Of a stretch of DNA of 6,273 nucleotides, positions 1 through 6,185 are shown one piece after another. Below the pieces are notes generated by a model. It searched no databases, was not told the origin of the DNA, and saw only the letters and a list, made by a program, of their open reading frames with translations. The DNA is from Desulfurococcales archaeon (GTDB lineage: Archaea; Thermoproteota; Thermoprotei_A; Sulfolobales; Desulfurococcaceae): the NCBI GenBank assembly GCA_015521265.1, contig WAON01000052.1:1-6273 (forward strand), written 5' to 3'. The position numbers were made by a program, and so were the translations under genes. Each line of letters starts with the position of its first letter. Within the stretch, counting starts at the first letter, position 1.

Positions 1-13
1 CACCCACCCTACT

Positions 14-27
14 CAGTTAATATAGAA
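14..27 (+). promoter_or_regulatory. Putative TATA box of the purine nucleoside phosphorylase gene
   Basis: An A/T-rich stretch (GTTAATATAGAA, about 16-27) lies some 25-30 bases before the ATG at 50. This is the usual distance between an archaeal TATA box and the transcription start, so transcription would begin at or very near the ATG and the mRNA would be nearly leaderless. This is inferred from spacing and composition only. The BRE element is not clear, and the upstream gene is outside the window. Confidence 0.4.
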
Positions 28-49
28 TAATAATAAGTTGTGGAGAGAA

Positions 50-772
50 ATGTCAGGCCCACCCTTCCACTTAAAAGCAAAACCGGGGGATATAGCTGAG
101 AACGTTATCGCTGTAGGTGATCCTGACAGGGTTAGGATTCTCTCAGAGCTACTGGAAAGACCTAGGATCGTGAACGAGCATAGGGGTCTATTAACAATAA
201 CGGGAAGATACAAGGATATAGATGTAACAATAGCAACCCATGGAATGGGATGTCCAAGTGCCGCGATTGTATTCGAAGAACTCGGAATGCTGGGGGCAAA
301 GAAGATCACTAGGCTTGGAACGGCCGGCGGTATGAAGGAAGAATTAGAGATCGGGGACATTGTAGTAGCAACGGGAGCAGCATATACAAGAGGAGGCTGC
401 GGACTAGGACAATACCTTCCTGAAGCATGTGCACCGACAAGCCCAGACCCAGAACTAACAGTAGAAATCATGAAAGCACTTAATGAACAAGGAGTAAAAT
501 ACTATAAGGGACCAGTTTACAGCAGCGATGCCTTCTACGCTGAAGACCCAGGATTCGCTCGTAGATGGGCTGAGCGCGGAGTAATAGCTGTCGAAATGGA
601 GGCCGCAGCACTCTTCACCCTCGGATGGATGAGGAATTGGAGGACAGCCGCAGTACTGGTTATAAGCGATAACCTACTAGCTGAAAAACCACACCTAGCA
701 ACTAGTGAGGAATTAAGAGAAAAGATAAACAAGGCGGCAATAGCTATTATGGAGGCATACCGTAAAATATGA
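50..772 (+). CDS. Purine nucleoside / 5'-methylthioadenosine phosphorylase (hexameric PNP-UDP family)
   Basis: Phosphorolytic enzyme expected to split purine nucleosides (inosine, guanosine, adenosine and/or 5'-methylthioadenosine) into base and (methylthio)ribose-1-phosphate, in cytoplasmic purine and methionine salvage. The 240-residue protein spans the family from end to end. Visible motifs are His7, the phosphate-binding GDPDR loop (23-27), Arg45 in EHRG, Arg88 and Thr91 in TRLGTAGG, SSDAFYAED (158-166), the ribose-binding VEME (181-184), and SDN (206-208) with Asp207 at the position of the catalytic purine-binding Asp of E. coli PNP. That Asp argues against a bacterial-type uridine phosphorylase. 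By recalled comparison it is close to Sulfolobus solfataricus MTA phosphorylase I, and Cys127 aligns with that enzyme's disulfide-forming Cys125. The ATG at 50 is preferred over an in-frame TTG at 38: it matches the family N-terminus and suits a leaderless mRNA, because GGAGAG at 42-47 is too close to act as a normal ribosome site. Exact substrate preference is uncertain. Confidence 0.92.
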   Translation: MSGPPFHLKAKPGDIAENVIAVGDPDRVRILSELLERPRIVNEHRGLLTITGRYKDIDVTIATHGMGCPSAAIVFEELGMLGAKKITRLGTAGGMKEELEIGDIVVATGAAYTRGGCGLGQYLPEACAPTSPDPELTVEIMKALNEQGVKYYKGPVYSSDAFYAEDPGFARRWAERGVIAVEMEAAALFTLGWMRNWRTAAVLVISDNLLAEKPHLATSEELREKINKAAIAIMEAYRKI

Positions 773-828
773 TAATATTATTTCCAAGTATAACATTGTA
801 GCTATTCAGTATTAAAAAGGGGCTTACC

Positions 829-844
829 GGTTTTACCATAATAA
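829..844 (+). promoter_or_regulatory. Putative promoter of the cysteinyl-tRNA synthetase gene
   Basis: The 94-bp gap between the phosphorylase stop and the synthetase start is A/T-rich and contains TTTTACCATAATAA (831-844). This is a plausible archaeal TATA region centred about 26-31 bases before the GTG at 867, so it would give a leaderless or very short-leader transcript. The phosphorylase stop is followed by ATAATATTATTT (772-783), a short T-containing stretch that could weakly terminate the upstream transcript. Both assignments rest on composition and spacing alone. Confidence 0.4.
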
Positions 845-866
845 CACTCGTAAATACTACGGCTAG

Positions 867-2312
867 GTGAATACCGGGTTGCTACCTAGAATAAAGATTT
901 ACAACACGTTGACTAGGAGTTTCGAGGAACTAATACCATTAGAACCTGGAATTATACGAATGTACGTGTGTGGGCCGACAGTATATGATTACAACCATAT
1001 AGGCCATGGTAAAACCTACGTTGTATATGATGCTTTCAAGAGATACTTATCCTTTAGAGGCTACCACGTAGTACATGTTATGAACATTACCGATATAGAC
1101 GATAAGATCATTATGAGGGCTAATGAAGAGGGTAGGGATTGGAGGGAGATAAGCGAATACTATACGAGGGACTACCTGGAAAGTCTTGATAAGTTGAACG
1201 TGCAGGTCGATCTCCATCCTAGAGTTACAGATCATATTAGGGAAATAATACAATTCATACAAATCCTCATAGATAAGGGATATGCATACACAACCCCAAG
1301 CGGCTCAGTATACTTTGAAGTAGACAAATACCCAGACTACGGACAACTATCCGGAAGACTGGACAAGGAGCAGTGGGGGCAGGAGCAAGAATTCCTAGCT
1401 GAGAAGAAGAAACCATACGACTTCGCACTATGGAAAGCGTGGAAGCCGGGAGAGCCATACTGGGAAGCACCATGGGGTAAGGGGAGGCCTGGATGGCACA
1501 TCGAGTGCAGCGTTATGAGTACGAGATACCTCGGGAAACAATTCGATATACACGGCGGAGGGACAGACCTAATATTTCCACACCATGAGAATGAGAGGGC
1601 TCAGAGCGAGGCAGCCTTAGGAGTAAAGCCATGGGTAAAATACTGGATGCACAGCGGTATGGTATTATTAGCCGGGGAGAAGATGAGTAAGAGCCTCGGA
1701 AACATAATACCGCTACGCGAAGCATTCAAGAAATGGGGGCCCGAACCATTAAGGCTATGGTACCTCAGCGGGCACTACCGAAAACCCCTACTATTCAGCG
1801 AGGAATCAATGAATCAAGCAGTAAAACTCTACGAACGCCTCGTTGGAGCAGCGAATATGCTTAAAAAACTAGCCCGCGAAGCAGTAAGCCTGCATCGTGC
1901 AGGGGATAGAGACCTCGAGACTCTAAGGAAGCTACTAGGAACACATAAAGCTTTCCATGAAGCATTAAGCAATGACTTCAACACCCCCAAGGCATTAGCG
2001 GCTGTAAACAATTATTTATCGATTGTTTACGGGGAAATACAGTATAATCCAAAATACATACTGGTATCAACAGCATACCGCTTACTCAAAGAATACAATA
2101 CAGTACTAGGAGTACTAGACAAACAACTAGCAAAGCCGCCGGAAGAACTGGAAACACTACTAGACAATATTATAAATATAGTGGTAGATGTTAGGAAGGA
2201 GCTTAGGGAGAGGAAACTATACGATCTAGCCGATAGGATCAGGAGCGAACTAGGCAAGTACGGTATAATACTGATGGATAAGGGGAAAGAGACGACATGG
2301 TATAGGAAATGA
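867..2312 (+). CDS. cysS: Cysteinyl-tRNA synthetase
   Basis: Class I aminoacyl-tRNA synthetase that charges tRNA-Cys with cysteine using ATP, in the cytoplasm. Counting from the GTG at 867 the protein has 481 residues. The Rossmann fold carries the HIGH signature (HIGH, 44-47, within CGPTVYDYNHIGHGK) and the KMSKS loop (272-276). The cysteine-selecting zinc site is complete: Cys35, Cys214 (HIEC), His239 and Glu243 (PHHENE), matching Cys28/Cys209/His234/Glu238 of the E. coli enzyme. A DALR-type helical anticodon-binding domain follows (about 310-420), then the typical C-terminal ADRIRSEL...YGIIL segment (455-469). The start is ambiguous. GTG at 867 fits leaderless initiation, but TTG at 879 is preceded by GGTGA (866-870) at 8-nt spacing and gives an N-terminus (MLPRIKIYNTLTR) as short as the E. 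coli one. The stop overlaps the ATG of the next gene. The gene is intact, with no missing key residue. Confidence 0.97.
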   Translation: MNTGLLPRIKIYNTLTRSFEELIPLEPGIIRMYVCGPTVYDYNHIGHGKTYVVYDAFKRYLSFRGYHVVHVMNITDIDDKIIMRANEEGRDWREISEYYTRDYLESLDKLNVQVDLHPRVTDHIREIIQFIQILIDKGYAYTTPSGSVYFEVDKYPDYGQLSGRLDKEQWGQEQEFLAEKKKPYDFALWKAWKPGEPYWEAPWGKGRPGWHIECSVMSTRYLGKQFDIHGGGTDLIFPHHENERAQSEAALGVKPWVKYWMHSGMVLLAGEKMSKSLGNIIPLREAFKKWGPEPLRLWYLSGHYRKPLLFSEESMNQAVKLYERLVGAANMLKKLAREAVSLHRAGDRDLETLRKLLGTHKAFHEALSNDFNTPKALAAVNNYLSIVYGEIQYNPKYILVSTAYRLLKEYNTVLGVLDKQLAKPPEELETLLDNIINIVVDVRKELRERKLYDLADRIRSELGKYGIILMDKGKETTWYRK

Positions 2313-3256
2313 AAAAATACTGGAAACCATTGCTAACACTACTATTGTTATCACCTGCTATACCCGAATTAACAACTGGTAGTACACCCTTCTACAGATT
2401 CCTAAACCCCCTAGTATTCATAATGCTAATGTTCTCTTATGGAGTCCCAGTAATTATTTACCGGGAGCTAATGGTCGCGTTAAATTATGATTATAAGCAG
2501 CTGCTCCTCCTAGGACTCGTTCAGGGAGTATATGTTGAAGGAATACTCGTAAACACTTATTATAATCCGGAGACTGATAAAAACGGAATATTTGGATATT
2601 ATGGTAGGTTTATGGGTATTAACTGGCCATGGGCAACTTACCTAACAATATTCCACAGTATCTACAGTGTACTAGTACCAACAATGATCACGCACAGCCT
2701 CTTCCCCAATATTAAAGGGGAAAGAATAATCAGTAATAATGGTTTAAAACTACTCATACTATTAGCCCTGGTAAACGCTTTAATCTTTAATTTATCGCCT
2801 GAAACCTATAAGCCCCCAGAGCAATACCATTTATTCTCGTTGATCCTTATCGCATTATTCATCATAGCAGCGGATAAACTTGGAAGACTAGACATTAGAC
2901 TAGCAAAACTATGTAGTAGTAAAATACTATTATCGTACCCGGTAATCCTAGTAATAATCCTATTCTACGCTGCGTCAAGAATACTGCACCCATTACTCCA
3001 CATAATACTGGGAATATTATCATACATGTTTCTACTAGGAGTAATAAATGGATGCAATATTGGAAATTCAAGTCTCGAGTGGCTTGTTTCATCCAGGCTA
3101 TTACTAGGCATGAACATTACCGGTATCATAACAGGCTTATTGAATCCAAGCCTTAGACACGTTATAGTGCCGAATACGACATTCATAATACTCCTCATAA
3201 TCCTACAAGCTAAACGCCGCGGTTCCTCTTCAGTAGCCAGCCGGTTAGTAGCATAG
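2309..3256 (+). CDS. Multi-pass membrane protein of unknown function, translationally coupled to cysS
   Basis: I do not recognise a named function. The ATG overlaps the synthetase stop (ATGA), so translation is probably coupled to it. The 315-residue product is strongly hydrophobic, with roughly eight or nine membrane segments (about 5-19, 34-52, 64-80, 109-128, 146-162, 175-188, 207-222, 228-246, 286-300). The N-terminal third holds the distinctive residues: PAIPELTTGSTP (16-27), FLNPL (31-35), YREL with Glu53, a YVEG turn with Glu77, YYNPE (84-88), GINWPW (103-108) and TIFHSIYS with His116. I recall similar stretches in uncharacterised bacterial and archaeal membrane proteins, which suggests an old family rather than a random ORF. 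Glu and His inside helices loosely recall CPBP/Rce1-type intramembrane proteases, but the canonical EExxxR motif is absent, so this is only a hypothesis. The basic tail (KRR, 302-304) is encoded in the part overlapping the convergent MFS gene. Confidence 0.85.
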   Translation: MKKYWKPLLTLLLLSPAIPELTTGSTPFYRFLNPLVFIMLMFSYGVPVIIYRELMVALNYDYKQLLLLGLVQGVYVEGILVNTYYNPETDKNGIFGYYGRFMGINWPWATYLTIFHSIYSVLVPTMITHSLFPNIKGERIISNNGLKLLILLALVNALIFNLSPETYKPPEQYHLFSLILIALFIIAADKLGRLDIRLAKLCSSKILLSYPVILVIILFYAASRILHPLLHIILGILSYMFLLGVINGCNIGNSSLEWLVSSRLLLGMNITGIITGLLNPSLRHVIVPNTTFIILLIILQAKRRGSSSVASRLVA

Positions 3257-4373
3257 ATGTTGAGAGGAAGAGTAGGGTTAGGAAATAGATTGTTTCAAGG
3301 CTATTATGTCTAAGCATCAACCCGATTACAAAGACTACTAGCCCGCCAATACTGAAAGCAGTACCCCATAAACCACTAGCGAAAGCCTGCAGGGATCCCG
3401 GTAGTCTGCGGGAGTAAGTTAGCATAAAGCCTTGATCGATGAAGGGGAAGATGGGGAAAGCCCAGAGTATAATCATTAATAACCCGGTTGAATAGTATAA
3501 CCCTGATATAACTAGTATGTATAGAATAGTACCGGTAAAAGCCAGTTTCAACGGGTCAATTTTTTCCGAAGCCAAGCCTATCAGGGGCCTAGTAATAATT
3601 CCAACAACTGCCGGGATAAACGTGTATACAAGCCCGTAAAGGCCTGGATCACTTATCCTTCCACGGAGGATGAGGGAGTAGTTACCGTAGAATAATAGGA
3701 AGCCGGAAATAGTAAGAACATTAGCGGTGAAAAAGGGGTAAATACTGCGCAATGTACGGAATAGATCCCCGATACTCGCCTCTCCACCAATCACTGTGTG
3801 GGGGAAGAAGAGGTAGGCTATAATAAAGGATAAAAGGGTTATAATGCCCGAGGCTATCCATGCAGCCCTCCAGCCGTAAGTACTTATTAAAACGCCTGCG
3901 AAGGGGCCTCCAATACCCCATCCAATAGTTCCAAACACTGCGTAGATCGAGTATTGCACTCCGGATGAAGAAGTAGCATGTAGTAAAGCACCCGTTATCG
4001 AGGGCTGGGCTAGGCTCCAAAAGAAAATATAGGTACCGGCTAGTAGGGGGAGGTATTTTATCGGTAGAAAGCCGAGTAGAAATAAGGGTATTGCTGAAAG
4101 GGTCCCAGCAAGGACTAGTAGTCTACGACCAATAATATCCCCCAGCCCGCCGCCTAGGGCTGAAACAATTAATGGTATGTTTTCAGCGGCAACAACGATC
4201 GACATGAAGGAGTAGTTATAGCCTAGTATGTATTGAACCATGTCCCTGCTAATCGTCAAGTACATTCCAAAACCAAGGTTTACTAGGAGAAAATAAGTAT
4301 AGAAGCCAAGCCTCCAAGCCTCAATCTTTTGAAGAACCGGAAAACCGATGGGTAAGCCTCCCCTAATACTCAA
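3210..4373 (-). CDS. Major facilitator superfamily (MFS) transporter
   Basis: Secondary transporter of the cytoplasmic membrane; the substrate cannot be deduced. The 387-residue protein has the two-bundle MFS plan with about twelve hydrophobic segments. The loop between helices 2 and 3 carries motif A (GGLGDIIGRR, 75-84) and the second half has a degenerate copy (GLASEKIDPLK, 266-276). Helix 5 has an antiporter-type motif C (GTIGWGIGGPFAG, 148-160), which leans toward export or exchange but does not prove it. The TTG start at 4373 is supported by GGTGATC (4387-4381) seven bases upstream, and no other in-frame start codon lies near it. The gene begins 32 bases after the sodium symporter stop on the same strand, so the two are probably co-transcribed. 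Its last 47 bases overlap the 3' end of the convergent membrane-protein gene. Confidence 0.9.
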   Translation of the reverse strand: MSIRGGLPIGFPVLQKIEAWRLGFYTYFLLVNLGFGMYLTISRDMVQYILGYNYSFMSIVVAAENIPLIVSALGGGLGDIIGRRLLVLAGTLSAIPLFLLGFLPIKYLPLLAGTYIFFWSLAQPSITGALLHATSSSGVQYSIYAVFGTIGWGIGGPFAGVLISTYGWRAAWIASGIITLLSFIIAYLFFPHTVIGGEASIGDLFRTLRSIYPFFTANVLTISGFLLFYGNYSLILRGRISDPGLYGLVYTFIPAVVGIITRPLIGLASEKIDPLKLAFTGTILYILVISGLYYSTGLLMIILWAFPIFPFIDQGFMLTYSRRLPGSLQAFASGLWGTAFSIGGLVVFVIGLMLRHNSLETIYFLTLLFLSTSMLLTGWLLKRNRGV

Positions 4374-4380
4374 ACCAGCT

Positions 4381-4387
4381 GATCACC
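4381..4387 (-). promoter_or_regulatory. Ribosome binding site deciding the TTG start of the MFS gene
   Basis: On the minus strand GGTGATC is followed by seven bases and then TTG (4373-4371). GGTGATC is complementary to the archaeal 16S rRNA 3' tail (GAUCACC...), so it supports the non-AUG start and independent ribosome recruitment inside the proposed polycistronic message. Confidence 0.6.
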
Positions 4388-4405
4388 ACTTGCTTGGAGC
4401 ACGTA

Positions 4406-5848
4406 TTATCGTTTCTTCTTAATGTAGATCCCGATTATCAGGATTAACAAGTTCACTAAGAGACCCCATAATCCTTCATATATATTGAAGGGCCTACCCC
4501 ATAATCCCTTCACTATACCAACCGTAGCCATGCCGGCGGACATAGCTGTTATAGCCAACCACTTATCAACCAGGCCCGGCTTCTTAACTGCTAGTATATA
4601 CTCCGGGAAGAACTGTGCAATCCCCGCATAGCCGACGAGTAACAGGTAGATCAGTACATCCGGCATGTATAGGGCAAGATATAAGCTGATAACTGCTATT
4701 AAACCGGTGAAAAGCCTAGCATACAATACTAGCCTCCCACTACTAGTTCTAGGTAAGACATTCCTACTAAACAATGCACCGGAAACATGGAGTATCGCTG
4801 CAGCAGTCGATAATGAAGCGGCTAATGCAGCTGCACCAACAATTCCAACAATCCATGGGTTAAAGAGGGCACGGGTTACAAGCATGAAGCTCTTATCGGC
4901 AACGCTTTTCTCATATATTGGAGCGGTTAATAGTCCGGATGCATATAAGCCAGCGGCTGTAAGGCCTACGAGTATTGCTGGTATTTGCCCTAGCTGATAG
5001 ATCCCTACTAGTACCATGTTCTTCTTAACAGTATTGATACTCTTAGCTCCATAAATGTTCTGAACCCTATTAGGCCATAGCCAGAAGGCTAGGGGTGCGA
5101 CAAAGATGATCGAGTAGAGGAAGTATAAATCCCCCATAGTGGGGTATAAGTGGAATAATCCATTACTACTAGCGGAGTAGTGTTGTAACACGTTGAATAA
5201 TCGATCGAATCCTCCAAAGGCTATTAAAGGCGCTGCGAATCCTATACTCCACAATGCTCCAAGCATAATAGCTCCTTGTAGAGCATTTATCCCGGCTACA
5301 CTAACTAATCCTCCAAATACTACGAAGGCTGTGAGGAGTAGGAAAGCAGTGATTTTAGCTGTGAATGGATCAATGCCTCCATAACCGGAAACCTCAATAA
5401 TGTAACCCATCCCTTGAAGCTGTAACTGTACATAGGGTATACTCCACAACGCGCCGGCGACAGCGACGAAGCCCCCGACTAGACGGCTATTATATAGGTC
5501 TTCGAAGGCATCGGCAAGTGTTAACCAGTTATTCCTCTTAGCCATGCTCCAAAGCCTTGGTATAAGCCAGAAACCGATGAGGTATGCAAGCATGCCGTAA
5601 ACAGTTATAGCCCAGACGCTAAACCCCTTCCGAGCAGTGAATCCGGGGAGGCCTAGGAAGGTATAGCTACTGTAAATATTAGCACCAAGACTAAGCCAGA
5701 GAACTAGTAATCCAAGCTTCCGCCCAGCGACAAACCATTCATCAGCGCTACCCTTCTTAAACCCTTTCCGTGTAACATAGTAGCCGTAAACGCTGGTAAC
5801 TATTAGCCATGAAGCAATAACGCCTAGAGCAATTATTTCTCCAATCAA
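4406..5848 (-). CDS. Sodium:solute symporter (SSS family), PanF/MctP-like
   Basis: Sodium-coupled carrier of the cytoplasmic membrane with the LeuT-type fold. The 480-residue protein has about thirteen hydrophobic segments, the usual length for the family. Family landmarks are DEWFVAGRKLG (36-46); LGANIYSSYTFLG (54-66) in the first core helix; IPYVQLQLQGMG (137-148), resembling pantothenate and monocarboxylate carriers; WPNRVQNIYGAKS (258-270); and AASLSTAAAILHVS (343-356), where Ser347-Thr348 sit at the expected second sodium site (Ser364/Ser365 in vSGLT). This points to uptake of a small organic anion such as a monocarboxylate or pantothenate, but the sequence does not settle the substrate. 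The TTG start (5848-5846) overlaps the TGA stop of the upstream small membrane gene (TTGA), and no strong ribosome site precedes it, so translation is probably coupled. No early in-frame ATG other than internal Met87 is available. The MFS gene follows after 32 bp. Confidence 0.93.
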   Translation of the reverse strand: MIGEIIALGVIASWLIVTSVYGYYVTRKGFKKGSADEWFVAGRKLGLLVLWLSLGANIYSSYTFLGLPGFTARKGFSVWAITVYGMLAYLIGFWLIPRLWSMAKRNNWLTLADAFEDLYNSRLVGGFVAVAGALWSIPYVQLQLQGMGYIIEVSGYGGIDPFTAKITAFLLLTAFVVFGGLVSVAGINALQGAIMLGALWSIGFAAPLIAFGGFDRLFNVLQHYSASSNGLFHLYPTMGDLYFLYSIIFVAPLAFWLWPNRVQNIYGAKSINTVKKNMVLVGIYQLGQIPAILVGLTAAGLYASGLLTAPIYEKSVADKSFMLVTRALFNPWIVGIVGAAALAASLSTAAAILHVSGALFSRNVLPRTSSGRLVLYARLFTGLIAVISLYLALYMPDVLIYLLLVGYAGIAQFFPEYILAVKKPGLVDKWLAITAMSAGMATVGIVKGLWGRPFNIYEGLWGLLVNLLILIIGIYIKKKR

Positions 5849-6024
5849 CTAGTCTCATCCCAGCTCTTTTCCTCGGAATAGTAAGCATAGACTAGTAGTA
5901 GGAAAATATAGACAACCCATGAAGCCATGAAAAACCATGCAGCAACAACATTTCCCGGAAACAAAGCCATTATTAATGGGAGCAATAAACCGGGCAAGTA
6001 GCCGAGCAGTAATAGTTTAAACAA
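5845..6024 (-). CDS. Small two-helix membrane protein, DUF3311-like symporter partner
   Basis: A 59-residue protein starting at TTG (6024-6022) directly after an in-frame TAG, with a strong GGAGGGGG ribosome site (6037-6030). It reads as two membrane helices, about residues 3-22 (FKLLLLGYLPGLLLPLIMAL) and 27-47 (the stretch starting VVAAWFFMAS and ending with YAYY), followed by a short charged tail (EEKSWDETS). Its stop TGA overlaps the symporter's TTG start. Small proteins of this size and layout (DUF3311 and related) commonly precede PanF/MctP-like SSS genes and are thought to be accessory subunits or assembly partners. That assignment rests on size, topology and gene order; I could not test it by profile search. 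The strong ribosome site, the in-frame reading to the overlap and the context make it a genuine gene despite its length and non-AUG start. Confidence 0.8.
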   Translation of the reverse strand: MFKLLLLGYLPGLLLPLIMALFPGNVVAAWFFMASWVVYIFLLLVYAYYSEEKSWDETS

Positions 6025-6029
6025 CTAAA

Positions 6030-6037
6030 CCCCCTCC
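6030..6037 (-). promoter_or_regulatory. Strong Shine-Dalgarno site of the small membrane gene
   Basis: GGAGGGGG on the minus strand, with its GGAGG core (6037-6033) eight bases before the TTG at 6024. It is the best ribosome site in the window and the main reason for accepting this very short gene with a TTG start. Through translational coupling it probably also sets the translation level of the symporter. Confidence 0.7.
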
Positions 6038-6060
6038 AATAATAGCCTCGGTAAGCACAC

Positions 6061-6092
6061 ATTAATAATCCAGGATAAGCATTAATTCTTAA
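6061..6092 (-). promoter_or_regulatory. Possible promoter of the three-gene transporter operon
   Basis: This A/T-rich patch in an otherwise G/C-richer gap contains TTAAGAATTAATGCTTATCC and GATTATTAAT on the minus strand. A TATA box at 6080-6073 or 6070-6061 would place the transcription start around 6052-6040, leaving a short leader that includes the GGAGG site. Two copies of ATTAATG (6086-6080 and 6066-6060) are spaced 20 bp apart. Neither candidate box is a textbook match, so the exact element is unresolved. Confidence 0.3.
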
Positions 6093-6126
6093 CGCTGTGA
6101 GGAACGCGCCGGAATAGTATAGAGCC

Positions 6127-6151
6127 CCCCTAGCTTGGCCAGGACTAGGGG
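6127..6151. repeat. Inverted repeat / potential hairpin in the intergenic gap
   Basis: CCCCTAG (6127-6133) and CTAGGGG (6145-6151) form a perfect 7-bp inverted repeat around an 11-base centre that contains TGGCC. It lies 34 bp beyond the stop of the incomplete upstream gene and about 100 bp before the small membrane gene. No T-run follows it on the minus strand, so it is not a typical terminator; an operator or an RNA hairpin in a read-through transcript are alternatives. Confidence 0.5.
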
Positions 6152-6185
6152 TGGTGATGACTGGACACTCTTTCCCTGAGCGCAC

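Noticed and set aside
13..471. Long minus-strand open frame (152 codons) opposite the phosphorylase
   Set aside because: It is fully antisense to a well-conserved enzyme, has low-complexity Ser/Pro/Ile-rich content, no recognisable motif and no ribosome site.
50..772. Uridine phosphorylase as the identity of the first gene
   Set aside because: Asp207 in SDN matches the purine-type catalytic Asp, and the overall match to Sulfolobus MTA phosphorylase is better. Archaeal members are sometimes labelled uridine phosphorylase, so mixed specificity is not excluded.
772..781. Perfect ATAATATTAT palindrome at the phosphorylase stop
   Set aside because: It is short and entirely A/T, as expected by chance in an A/T-rich intergenic stretch; there is no strong stem or U-run to call a terminator.
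2309..3256. Confident call as a CPBP intramembrane protease
   Set aside because: There is no EExxxR motif and no second HxxxN/B motif; only scattered Glu and His residues support the idea, so it is kept as a hypothesis.
4665..4997. Plus-strand open frame of 110 codons opposite the symporter
   Set aside because: It mirrors the symporter coding frame (Ala/Pro/Asn-rich), with no promoter or ribosome site and no family resemblance.
5973..6185. Minus-strand 70-codon ORF with several Cys and Tyr, starting just after the edge gene
   Set aside because: It overlaps the better-supported 59-residue membrane gene in another frame, ends inside it, lacks a ribosome site at its start and has no coherent helix or domain pattern.
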